A stretch of 64,000 bases of DNA from Mesotaenium endlicherianum (Eukaryota > Streptophyta > Zygnematophyceae > Zygnematales > Mesotaeniaceae): positions 4,286 to 68,285 of the forward strand of contig WELA01001807.1 in assembly GCA_009602735.1 (NCBI GenBank), read 5' to 3'. A model generated the notes under the pieces. That model saw only the letters and a list, made by a program, of their open reading frames with translations, was not told where the DNA came from and made no database searches. Shown in pieces: positions 11,963 to 23,048 of this stretch. The translations under genes were made by a program, and so were the position numbers. The first letter of the stretch is position 1. Each line of letters opens with the position of its first letter.

Positions 11963-12713
11963 TGTAAAGTCATAGGTTTATAAAGTGCATTTTTGGGATT
12001 CATGATAGTATGTTTTGACTGTATAGAAGTCTAGAGTGCATTTTTGTGATCATATTGATAGTTCATCGAATTTGGTTTGAGTATTGAGAGGGTTATGGAT
12101 ATCCAAAGTTTAATGAGTTTTGAGGTCGGTTGACGACTGTCCTTAATTCGCGGTGAGCGCAACCGTCGGATTGACCGACAGCGTCGAGCGATCTGGCCCG
12201 TTAGAGTGAATTCGAACCTTCACGTAAATTTGGCTGACGCGGAGTGCCGACTAGGTCGATTTACCTAGAAGTTTCGGATTAGCCTAGCGCGTCTAAGTTA
12301 GTATATTCTAGATATTTCGATGCATGCATGTGGACGTCAAATCGGCCCGACACGTCAGATGAGACTAATCTGGCTTTCTCACGAATATTCTAGAAGGGTT
12401 GATTTGACATACACTTGGGAAAATCCGTTGCTAAGCGGCCCTCCCGCCTAGGGGCGAGCGGCCGTCGTAGAAAACTATAAATAGACATAACTACTTCATT
12501 TTTATCGGTTTTCACTTCTATAAATGTCTACGGGTTTGTAATGACAAGGCCTTTCATCCTACATCATTTGTGAGCAGTTTTTTGCTACTCAAAATGTTGA
12601 GTATTTTTCCTAAGCTTTCTGAATGATATGCCGCAGCACTCTTTAGAGTAATTGCAACTAGTTCTATTCCTTGTGAGTCACTACGCTTCCACTAGGGCAC
12701 TCTGCCCCTTTCA
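11963..12713 (+). repeat. 3' LTR of element A
   Basis: 751 bp, TGTAAAGTCATAGG to CTGCCCCTTTCA. Followed by atctg, the near-match to the acctg before the 5' LTR. Confidence 0.93.
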
Positions 12714-13027
12714 ATCTGGAGCGACGCAAAAGCATTCAATCATGACGACGCTTTTCTTTTGCGGCCCGCCCTTTGGTGACCGCCATAAATTAGGCGCTCT
12801 CCACAAATTTAACCACACTTCAACTTAGACGGTATACTCTTCGGGCGTTGCATGAGCGGTCATGTGAGGTTTTCTCCTTCGCCTCGGCCGCGAGGTAGCT
12901 CGTGACGGGGGCGTGGGAGAGGACGCTGTTGATTGTTAGATGGATTCATTGAGTCATCGGGCTGGGGGCGCATGCTGGTGGCCAGCCGTGGCTGCTCGTT
13001 GTGGCATGGCCACTTGCTTGGTTGTTA
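12714..13027 (-). repeat. M-repeat copy 4, remainder
   Basis: Continues the copy interrupted by element A. Shared words in reverse include the blocks around gggcgggccgc, gcctaatttatggcggt and cacgagctacctcgcggcc. The far (left) end of the repeat is missing. Confidence 0.75.
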
Positions 13028-13700
13028 GCACTGGATTTACTGCTTATTGAACCAATTTTGACACCATCAGAGCTTTTTTTTGGATGGTCATATTAAAATC
13101 ATCCCTCATCTGATGCACTTACACCATCTATGTGTAGGTTGCTCTTTGAATAAGCTACCTGCTCATGTAAAAAACTTATTTTTTGCACCAATATTTTTTG
13201 TACCTTTTGTACCTTAGGTGCTTACACACGTGTGCGCGACAAAAAGGTACAATTTTGGACGACGCATATCTCGAAAAGTACAACTTTTTCTGGGGTTGCT
13301 GATTTTTGTAAGCTACCTCATGATGTGTGGAGCCTACAGCACGTCACATATTTACATTTAGACTTGTGCACCCTGAGTTATAGCATCTCAAAATTTGGTG
13401 TCAGTATTGACACCAGGTTTTTTGCATTGGTTCCACAATATGTGTAGCAAAGTATGAGAGCTGCATAACAATTTTCTTCATATCTTTTGCAATACTTCAT
13501 GCATTTTAATGAAACAAGTATCCATACATTTAGTACATACTAACCTAGTACTTTACAGCAATTAAGCTCAAAAAATGTGCAAAGAGAATTTATAGCATAT
13601 GATGGAATGCACCATGTGTCGAGACGTCGGAAGTTCAAGTCTAGAGCTATATACTTGCTGCCAAAAAAATGAGACTGAGTGTTTTTGCAAGCCTGTCATA
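13028..13700. other. No gene seen; probable 3' flank of the piggyBac element
   Basis: AT-rich sequence with a small perfect hairpin, ggtgtc/gacacc, at 13397-13414. No convincing piggyBac terminal repeat or TTAA boundary could be fixed by eye. Confidence 0.4.
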
Positions 13701-15995
13701 CTACTGAGCTCTATAAACATTAGGAAGCCTAAATGGAGGAACATCCACATGCTTGATGTTCCTTGTAGTGTGAAAAATCTCGAAGCAAGTGTCGGGACAC
13801 ATCACCACATTACATGGCCTGCACATAAATTGGCACCTAGCTTTCCTAGCTGCTGCCCCCATATAAAACTTCTTAGACATGCAGATCACACAGTTTGCTC
13901 TCACTCCCTTATCTGCATGGCTAGGAAAATGCCTTGCAGTCCACTTTGCCTCCCCTGCCTACCCTGACTGACAACCACTAGACCCAGGCTTGAGCTGTCT
14001 ATCGCGAGGATGAACCCATGATGTCATCTCCTCCACCAAGTCAAGCATAAAGGTGTACCTGTCCTTCTCAGGATGAGCTAGCTGGTACAAGATGAAAGCA
14101 TTAGCAATAGCACCATCAAAAGACCCCAATACAGACAATGTCACCACTTCTGAGTCACCTGCTCAGCCTCCGTAGAATAGTTGTCGCGCAGGCACAATTT
14201 GTCAAACGGGTCCACTGCATCCTTGTATTGGTTGCAGTGAAATACAATCTCAGGACAAGGAACAGTCTTCTTCCCTCCCCCCTTCTGTCTCCTCTCTACT
14301 TGTACTACATTTACTAAACCTCTACAATTTGACAAGAAGTTCACCTGCTTCTTATCCTGCCAGAGATTTGCAATCTGCTCAGGCCTGTCAGAGATGACTA
14401 CTACAAAACTACCCTGGTCTACTTCTTTCTGACCTGGGTGTGCTTCTAATTTCAACACATTTTTAGGATAGTGATTTCTCTTAGTTTCACATGTTCCAGT
14501 TGCACCATGGCCCAGATTCGACAACTTCTGAATGAGCACAGGACAAGTAAAGTCTCTATCTAAAACAAAACTGTATGTTTGATTTCTAGGCAAAGTGTCC
14601 ACAAGTTCCATGACAACCTGAGTGTTTCTATCCGGCCTCTTGACTTTGTCATACACTATGAAATTCCAACAATAGTATGTGATGGAATCAACAAGTGTAA
14701 AGATCTCTATTCCAAACTTGTGAGGTTTTTTAGGACAAAATACTCTAATTGGACACATTCTATTTCTAGTCGGAGCTAACCTCTCATCAATGGTCATGTG
14801 CACTCTCGGATTGTAGTATTTCTTAGAAATTTGTTTGAGCAAAGTGATGAAGGGCTGACATTGCCACAATCTAAACTCTCCAGACTGCCTATCAAAGACA
14901 TCCCTGCCAGCATTTGCAAAAATATGCAAGTACTTTTTGATATGCACCCACCTGTCCCTGGACATCCATTTTCCAAAAGCTGGAAACAGGCAGGTCCTGT
15001 CTTATCACTCCTCCAGTAGTTTATCTGGACAGGGGATTGAGGGCCATGGCTATGCAAAGCCCACGCCACATAATTAACGCTGTAGTGCTCAAAATACTCC
15101 AATTCTTAGCTCTTTCAAGCTCCGCCTAAGCATTTGTTTCTTCACACATGGAGTCATACCAGTCCATGGTCACCAGCATACACAACACAACCCATGGAGT
15201 ATAGTGGTAGAATTGAGCAGAGCACATCCTTGTTAGGCCAGTAGTCAAGGTGCTCACAGGCTTCTTGAGCCACCCGGGCACTTCACCTTCACCAAAAGGT
15301 CTCCAAGCATAGTCTGGTCCTTGCAACTCTTCCTCCTCTTCGGGTGCTTCATCCAACAGGGGCTCCCCTTCGGACTCCAGCTCTGAATCTGAGCTATGTT
15401 CCTCGGATTCTGAATCTAGGCCCTTCTTATTTCTATACCCCTTCTTAGCCCTCTTCTTACCCTTGTCATTTGCTACAACCTTTCTCTTGCCTCTCTCATC
15501 TCTAGAGCCTGGTACAGTCATGTCCGGTCCCTTTTGCTTATGTGGCCTACCCCTCCTTCTAACCGGCTGGTCTTCATCCTCCTCTACCTCATCTGGTTCA
15601 GAGTCTTCTGCTTCTTGCTGCTCTACTGTAGTCTGTGTAGTTTGTGTAATTTAGGTAGTTTGTGCGTCTGGTGTCAGTTGAAAAGGATGCACGGAATTTT
15701 GTGTGTGACACATCTTCTGGCCAAATCCTAACAACTCCCTCTCTAGCACAACCCACTGTTCTTCTGGTATTTGAGGTATGTACTTGAGCACAAATGAACG
15801 TTTCCAGGTTTTGTACTCTCCATCATATGCAAAATAGCACTTGTATCTAGTTTATTTAGTCTCGTTATCCTCTTCCTCTACAACTCCCATGATAAAAAAC
15901 TCCTCACACTCCTCTTCAAACTCTTGTGCAGCCCATACTCCACCCCATATTTTGCTAGGAGTTCATATTTTTATGTCTACACCCACCACAGGACC
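13701..15995 (-). pseudogene. piggyBac-type transposase (PGBD/DDE_Tnp_1_7), decayed
   Basis: A cut-and-paste transposase read on the minus strand. N-terminal part about 15990-15126: GGVWAAQEFEEECEEFF, then a basic/acidic low-complexity stretch. Core about 15100-14141 has the family layout: MSRDRWVHIKKYLHIFAN, MTIDERLAPTRNR, first Asp in FTLVDSITYYCWNF, second in YSFVLDRDFTCPVL, and the last pair in YKDAVDPFDK. C-terminal cysteine-rich finger about 13880-13740: CVICM, CRPC, CPDTCFEIFHT. The frame is interrupted: stops near 15850 and 15650, and frame changes near 14965 and 14145. It is therefore inactive unless some of these are introns. The upstream side meets a family-C LTR at 16015. Confidence 0.85.
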
Positions 15996-16014
15996 CGTGG
16001 ACAAAGGGGGAATG

Positions 16015-16706
16015 TGAAATGAAATGACTTACCAAATAGGCGATTAACAATTAATAAAATCTTTATATCAGCAAGTAATCTTTATGGTATTTTCTGTTAA
16101 TTGATTAAACAGCGAAAGACAACACACTAGCAGTGGACAATACTCGCAAGTCAAATGCAAGTAAACTAGCATCAATAATGCAATCAGTAAACTCATACAT
16201 AAGCAAGGCTAGAGGACAATGCATATCAATGGCTTCTCGCCTTGGATTTAAATCTCTCTCCGTAAGCTGCACAAGAGAGCTGGCCTCGTTTTCGAATGCC
16301 GAACTTGAGAGCAATACCTAGCATATGTACATGGAATGAGTTTACTGTTCAACGGCCAGTGCGATGGCACCGCCTACCCGAAAGTTAACCACGTCGGCAG
16401 GACCTCGGTTAACCAAATCCACCGCCATCTCCAACATCCCGAATCGCCATTTATCCTAAGGATGTCACCTGGCCATTTATCTAGCACGCCACACTTAGAT
16501 GCATTTCTAGGCAATTCGCTGCTATCGAGTACGGAAGTCAGCTGGCTGTCAAAGAATGTGTCAACAAGCTGACCTAAGTTGACTTCAGCCTGTTGCTTCC
16601 GGATGAGTCATTAAATTGATTATTTTATAAGGTCCAGCAGACTCAATATTAACTAAAGTTCAGCAGGCTGAACTTGTTTAACTATTATATATTCTGATTC
16701 ATTAGA
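16015..16706 (-). repeat. 3' LTR of C1 (LTR-C)
   Basis: About 690 bp. In minus orientation the family starts TGTAATGAATCAG and ends GATTCATTTCA. Other copies: 33606-34323 (minus), 55829-56544, 63209-63925 and a fragment at 60814-61226. Confidence 0.88.
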
Positions 16707-16799
16707 ATCTCTCCAACTTAACAGGTTGCCGCCTCGACAGCACTAACACTAGGTACAAGGTTTTCCCCAACTAAAAGTACTGATCTCCCTCCCACCGCC

Positions 16800-18574
16800 T
16801 CTTGCTCCAACACTAATGCCTAACTATGGGGATCACTAGCAACAGTGTGCTGTCCCTCCGCCCTCAGCCTACTGCTCTTATGAGGGAGATGTTCCTGGGG
16901 CTCTACGATCAGGGGAGCGAGATTGGAAGCCAGACCTCCTCCTTCTGTCTTGGGGTCTCCTAAAGCCTGGGGGCTCTGAGTAGGAAGAACCAAGGGGAGA
17001 ACGCAGTAACTGGACTGTTTCCTCCTGCACAGTCTAAAAATGAAGGAAGGCAGCCTTCTCCTGGGCATTCCTCAAATTGACAGGTACATATACAGGCATT
17101 CCAGAAGGATGTTGCATGACATGAGCCAAGAGGACATGTCCTCTCTGCAAGGGAGATGCTGGTAAGCCTCTGGCTATTTCCCTAGCAGCCCTCCTGTCTG
17201 CCCTGTCTGACTGGGTCTCTGTGCCTGCAGATAGGGTCTGTCCTCTGGCAGTTCCTTTTCCTCTTCCTCTTCCTCTTCAGCGAGCTGGTGCAGAGCTATG
17301 TCTGCCCTGGCCAACCCAGTCTTCTCCATTACAGGGGATGTGGCAAATGTCTAGATCACAGCGGGGCTAGTGTCCTCTTCCTCGCATTTCTCCTTGTCTT
17401 CCTCTGACTCCTCCTCTTCTTCCCCTGGCTCCTTTGAGACTGCTAGGTTCTCCTCCGTCAGCTGCTCCAACTCTTCCCGAGAAAAAGAATACCCCACTGA
17501 CCTTCCCCTTCTGGGAGCTATTGGGGGCTGTTAAGTCCTGACCGCACTCCGGTCTTTCTCTCCTTGCTTGCTTGCCCATTTGGCATAAGCGTGCTTCCCT
17601 TTAGAGAATGACTCTTGGGCCCTGCTCCTGTCACCCTGCATTTCTTGACTCATGCATTCTCTTACTCCATCCAATCTTGGGTCCGAAGCTGCAATGTGAG
17701 GGGGCAACACTATGTTCCCCAGTAGGTCTGTTAGAAAATCTTCCTCCCCTGCCCTGTCTTTTTGTTGGTCCCTCGTGTTAATGATCATCCACCGCCAATC
17801 GGTGGGCTTATGGAAGAAGGCAGGGTCTGTCCTTTTCAGGGTACAAGGGTACTAATATCCTGCAAAGATCAACTGACTGATTTCCCTGGCTAAGAATTCC
17901 CAGCTCCTCCTTTCCACCTCATTACACATGGCCTTGAACCTGTTATGGAATGTAGAGTCCTTAAAGCTGTCCGCGTCCATGGGGATCAGACTGATGACCC
18001 TGTCTTTCCCCCAAATACCCGGAATCAATACAGCTCCATCCTCATTCACTTGGACCATCGCCTTGGTCTCTCTGACCGTATATCCTACCATCCTGGCATA
18101 ATCGTGCTAGAGGAGGAGTCCTGTGCTGACCTCTATATACTTGTCAAAGTTTTCAGATGTCTCCCCTTCCCTCTGCAGGATTTCCTTCTGCAACTCACTA
18201 CGACTTCTCCGGGCATACTTGAAGGCCTCCTCCAATAGATCAAAGCCCTTGCCCAGCACTGTGTAGCGATAGCTGCTGATTCTCCTCTGTTCTTCTTCTT
18301 CAGCATGCTGCTTCCGCCTCTCCTCAGCTTGCCTCTCCTCCTCTGCCTTCTTGGCCTCCTCTGCAGCTTTTCTGTCCAGTTCTTCCTCCCTCAGCCTGGC
18401 CTGTTCCTCCTCCTCCTTCTTCTTCCGTGCCTCCCGCTGTTGTTGGAGTTGTTGTGATTCCCGAGCGGAGATGGAGGATGATTCGATGTCGCCACGGAAT
18501 TGCAAGTATTCTGCATGTGCCTCTTCCGCTCTTCTCTTCCTCTTAAGTTCCGACTTCTGAGTCATCTTGCTCAA
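16800..18574 (-). pseudogene. Accessory ORF region downstream of pol in C1
   Basis: Starts at 18574 with a highly charged N-terminus (KSELKRKRRAEEAHAEYLQF) and a long Glu/Lys/Arg/Gln coiled-coil-like stretch, then YRYTVLGKGFDLLEEAFKYA and further conserved blocks (WGKDRVISLIPMD; a TDWRWMIIN block; NIVLPPHIAASDP). No membrane segment or signal peptide is visible, so it does not look like an envelope. I recognise no family. Relatives lie at the same position in C2 and D. The region is broken. Confidence 0.7.
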
Positions 18575-18950
18575 TCATAAATACAATGCAGTCAGTGAAG
18601 TCATAGTACTTTGCCGCTACTGAGTACCCTTGGTGGAGAAGAACGTGATAGGGAGAGTTCCAAGTGTCTAATAACTTGTGTGGGTGAGTAGAAGAGGAGA
18701 ATTGAGTCAGAGAGAAAAAGTGAGTGTGAGTGCAGGTCGAGTGTGTAGAATGATTACATAAGAATTTGCCTGGCTGTTCCCGAGACGGAGCACACTCCCT
18801 CCAACTTTATTTGAAGGTGGGCTGACTGTCACAACTGTCACTATCTGTCACTTAGTGTCACGTTGAACTGTCACATTCCCCTCCAACTTACTTCAAGACA
18901 GGACCTCCTGTCACCTGTCCAGGGCGACTGAAATGACAGTTAGGGAGGTG
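18575..18950 (-). promoter_or_regulatory. TGTCAC-rich spacer between pol and accessory ORF (C1)
   Basis: Repeated TGTCAC words (for example ctgtcacaactgtcactatc and tgtcacttagtgtcacgttg near 18820-18880). The same kind of cluster is in C2 (about 28255-28370) and D (about 60650-60750), so it is a conserved part of the element. Its function is unknown; a promoter or RNA signal is inference. Confidence 0.5.
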
Positions 18951-21900
18951 TGCAGCCGCCCGAAGGTGGAATCGCTTCAACGCCCCTTTGGCATTGATCA
19001 GCTGGTCTATAAATTCCCAAGTGTCTCCAGGGGCATCGCAACCCTTCCATCTGACCAGGTACTTTATGACATATTTAGATGATCGACGGACAGAGTGAGC
19101 GTCTAAAATCTCCTCGACCTCATATTCCTCAGGGTCACCATCCCGGACAGCGGGGACCGGTCCCCGTTGGACAGGTAACCGACCTGTGAACTATGTGTCA
19201 CCTTTGATGTACGGTTCCAGGGAGGAGACAGTCAAGATTGGGTGACCCTCGTATTCTGCTGACATGTTCAGTTTGTAAGCATTCTGAACGACACGGCGCA
19301 CCACCGAATATGGATCGACCCAGATCGGTCCAAGCTTTTTCTTGACCACACCTGGTTGGTTCAAGTGTTGAGAATGTAGTTTGACCAAATCGCCCTCAGA
19401 GAATGTCAGTTCTCGACGGTGTTGATTAGCGTATTTTTGTTGATTTTCTTGGGCTTTGTGCAAATTCTGTTGGACTTTTAACAGGGTGTCGGCAAACTCC
19501 TGGGTTAACTGTAGGGAGACCGGATTGTCAATCCCTTTAGGGTGAGTTAAAGACTCCCATAGTACATCTAAAGGGGACTTAGGGACACTATCCAGGCTCA
19601 GTTCAAAAGGAGTTTTGCCCGATGACGGGTGCACCGCACTCTTGATCGCAAACTGGATTTGAGGCAACAGGTTATCCCAATTGCCTTGTTTTTTGTTAAT
19701 ATATGCTCTTAGCACCTCTTGCAGAACTCGGTTAGTTCTTTCAATCTGCCCATCAGTCTAAGGGTGGTTTGCTGTGCTGAGAAGCTGTTTGAATCCCATT
19801 AACTTCATTACAGCTCTCCAGAACTTGGAGATACATTTTGAGTCTCTGTCTGAGATGATATTAGAGGGTGACCCATGTTGGCATACCACATGGTTGTAGA
19901 ACTGTCTCGCTGTTTCGAGTGCAGTTACTTTGACAGTTGTGGGGACAAAATGACCATTTTTGTCAATTTATTCACTAGTACCAGTATCGAATCATGCCCA
20001 TTGGCCGTTCGTGGTAGTGTTACCACCCACTCCATGGATATTGTTTCCATGCGACCAGCTGGGATGGGCAGTGGTTGTAAGAGACCCCCCGGTGGTGTGT
20101 GCCTAGACTTATTTCTCTGACACTGATCACAGTACTTAACATATTTCAAGACCTCCCAAGGCAACCCATCCCAATGATAATGTTTTGCCAGTTTGCCAAC
20201 AGTTTTGGCCTGCCCCAAATGGCCACCTAGAAAACTGTCATGCGCTTGAGTCAGTAAGAGGAACCTTAATTCCAAGTCATTAGGAATGACCAGCTTCAGC
20301 CTGCTCGAATTGGTTTTAGTCACCCAGACCCCTCCTTTAAGCCTATAGCCGAATGCAGTAGCAGGACACACACCATCAGTGGGGCTAGGCTCAAATGTTG
20401 GGTCAGAAAGGTAGGCTTTCCTAAGTTGTTCAAGGAAGGACTTTTTCACCTTTAGTGAAGTGATTGCACAAAAGACTTTATCTACAGCATATTGACTGAA
20501 GTTTCTTTATTGCAAGTCAGGTCTTCTAGAGAGTGCATCAGCAGGATTTAACTTCCCTCGTTTGTAGTCAATCTGGATTTGGAACTGCTCCAGCATCTGG
20601 CTCGAGCGATTCTTCCTCCTCGACAGCTTGGACTTATTCTAAAAGTGAGTTAGAGCTAGATGAACTGTAATCACCTTAAAAGCTTTACCATGTAAGTATG
20701 CTCTCCTCTGTTTGAGCACATGAATGGTAGCACGCAGCTCTTTATCATGCACGAAATAGTTAATTTCAGTTTAGTTGAATATCATAGACTCATACAGCAC
20801 AGGGTGCCACTCCTGCCGTGCCTTACCATCCTTTGTGGTTTTGTCAGCAGGCTGCAACAAAATCGCACCCATGGCAAAGTCAGAAGCATCAGTAACCACC
20901 TGCCCAGGTTTGCTGGGGTCATACACGGCTAGAACTGGGGAAGAACAAAGAGCATCTTTAAGGGTTTGGAAGGCAGCCTGCTCTTCCCCACACACATACC
21001 CTATGTCTTTCTTAGTAAGGTCAGTCAGTTTACTGGCCTTTGTAGAATAGTTCTCGATAAATCTCCTATAATAGTTAGCCAACCCAAGGAAGGATCTACC
21101 TTCAGAGATATATTGTGGTACAGGCCAGTCCCTTATGGTCTACACTTTCTTAGGATCCACACTGATGCCTTCTTTACTGACAATGTGGCCTAAGAAATCA
21201 AATCTTTCCTTGAAGAAATTATACTTGCTCAATTTAGCATATAAGTGATTTCTTCTCAGAGTGTCCATGACTGTCTTTAAGTGTTCAGCATGCTGAGCTT
21301 CATCTTTAGAGAAAATTAAATTATCATCCAAGAAGACATGCACAAAATTATCCAGGTAAGGTCTGGAAATGTCATTTATAGCACCCACGAAGGTTGCGGG
21401 AGCATTAGTCAGTCCAAATGGCATCACATTGAACTCATAGTGTCCATAACGTGTGCGGGAGGCAGTCTTGTGTTCATCCCCTTCAGCAATTCTGATTTGA
21501 TGATAACCACTCTTGAGATCTATCTTACTGAACACTTTAGCACCAGACAGGGTATCAAGCAAGTCCTCAATTCTGGATAAAGCATACTTCTTCTTAACTG
21601 TAATTCTATTAAGAGCTCTGTAATCAACACACATCCGCATACTTCCATCCTTTTTGTTAACATACAGGATGGGTGCGCCATAAGGTGATTTATTAGGAGA
21701 TATATAACCATTTTCCTCAAACTCTGCAATCTGTGTTTTCAACTCTTCGCTCTCCACATAAGACAAGCCATAAGTGCGTTGCCAGGGTGCTGATAACCAG
21801 GTAATACATCAATCCTGTGATCTACTTCCCTCTTCGGGGTTAATCCTGGAGGCATATTAAAAACATCAGTGTACTGAGCAACAATATTTGCAGCAGTAGG

Positions 21901-22282
21901 GTGCTCTGAAGGGCTTACCTTTTTCTCAACCACTTCTTCAAGTTGAGGAGGTACCTCTCTTAGCAGCAGACAGAACATTTTATCTTCCTTCTGGTTCCAA
22001 CTTTGGATGAACTCCATTGCATTCAGCAATTTGCATCCTCCTGGAAGCCTCTTCTTTTCCTTCATTTGCCATCCATACAGGACAAGAGAAAGAGCACTGG
22101 TGGGTGCCAAGTTAGTCTGCTCATCACTGGCTCCTCTCACTTTAACTGCACCTCTGCTCCAACACACTTCAGCTTGATCTCTATTAAGCCAGGACCTGCC
22201 TAGCAGGAGATCATTAAAGCCAGTGTTGAGTACCTCAAATGAATTGCAATGTCAGAACCTAACTTGACCTCAATAGGCTTGG
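18950..22282 (-). pseudogene. pol region of C1
   Basis: Reverse transcriptase about 21770-21100 ([61 protein letters not shown]); RNase H about 21080-20500 ([19 protein letters not shown]); integrase about 20450-19190 (CDQCQRNKSRHTPPGGLLQP); chromodomain about 19190-18960 (YEVEEIL type). Distinct from family A in sequence. Confidence 0.88.
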
Positions 22283-23034
22283 TGAAAGGGGCAGAGTGCC
22301 TTAGTGGAAGCGTAGTGACACTCGAGGAAAAGAACTAGTTGCAATCATACCAAAGAGTGCAGCGGCATATCATAAGAAAGCTTAGGAAAATTACTCAACA
22401 TTTTGAGTAGCAAGAAGCTGCTCACAAATGAACTAGGATGGAAGGCCTTGTCATTACAAACCCGCAGAAATTTACAAAAGTGAAAATATATAAGAAATGA
22501 AATAGTATTGTCTATTTATTGTTCTCTACGACGGTCGTTCGCCCCTAGGCGAGGAGGCCGCTTAGCAACGAATTTTCTTAAGTGTTTGTCAAATCGTCCC
22601 TTCTAGAATATTCGTGAGAAAGCCATATCAATCTCATTTGACGTATTGGGCCAATTTGACGTCCACATGCATACATCGAAATATCTAGAATAGATGAACT
22701 TATACGCGCTAGGCTAATCTGAAACTTCTCCGTAAATCGACCTAGTCGGCACTCCGCGTCAACCGAACTTACGTGGGTTCGAATTCACTTTAACGGCCCA
22801 GATTGCTCGAAGCTGTCGGTCAATCCAACGGTCGCGCTCACCGCAAATTAAGGACAGTCGTAAACCGACCTCAAAACTAATTAATCTTTGGAAATCCATA
22901 ACTCTCTCAATACTTGACCACATTCGATGAACTTTAAATCAAAATAACCACAAAAACAAACTCTACACTACTATGCAATAAAAATATACTTTCATGAAAC
23001 TCAAAAATGCCCTTTATAAACCTATGACCTTACA
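22283..23034 (-). repeat. 3' LTR of element B (LTR-A)
   Basis: 752 bp; the plus strand reads tgaaaggggcagagtgcc to cctatgaccttaca. Followed by the reverse complement of the polypurine tract (23035-23048). Confidence 0.92.
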
Positions 23035-23048
23035 TCATCCCCCTCCTC

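Larger units (their letters stand above)
6589..12713 (+). mobile_element. Ty3/Gypsy chromovirus, family A (element A), broken
   Basis: LTR retrotransposon fossil of about 6.1 kb with both LTRs, primer site, polypurine tract and the order gag, protease, reverse transcriptase, RNase H, integrase, chromodomain. That order and the C-terminal chromodomain place it among chromoviruses (Metaviridae). Target-site duplication is acctg at 6584-6588 and atctg at 12714-12718, one base apart. The LTRs look roughly nine-tenths identical by eye, so it is moderately old. The element is full length in layout but broken, with about eight to ten interruptions. It lies inside an M-repeat copy. Confidence 0.93.
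16015..22282 (-). mobile_element. Ty3/Gypsy family C, partial element C1 (3' half), broken
   Basis: Minus-strand fossil with, from right to left, protease, reverse transcriptase, RNase H, integrase, chromodomain, a spacer, an accessory ORF and the 3' LTR. It stops at 22282 where the family-A element B begins; its gag and 5' LTR are not present. Several breaks (roughly eight). The outer flank is gaatg (16010-16014), which does not match the flank of C2's LTR. Confidence 0.88.

Noticed and set aside
16800-18574. Accessory ORF as an envelope gene
   Set aside because: No signal peptide or membrane segment; the region is highly charged and coiled-coil-like.
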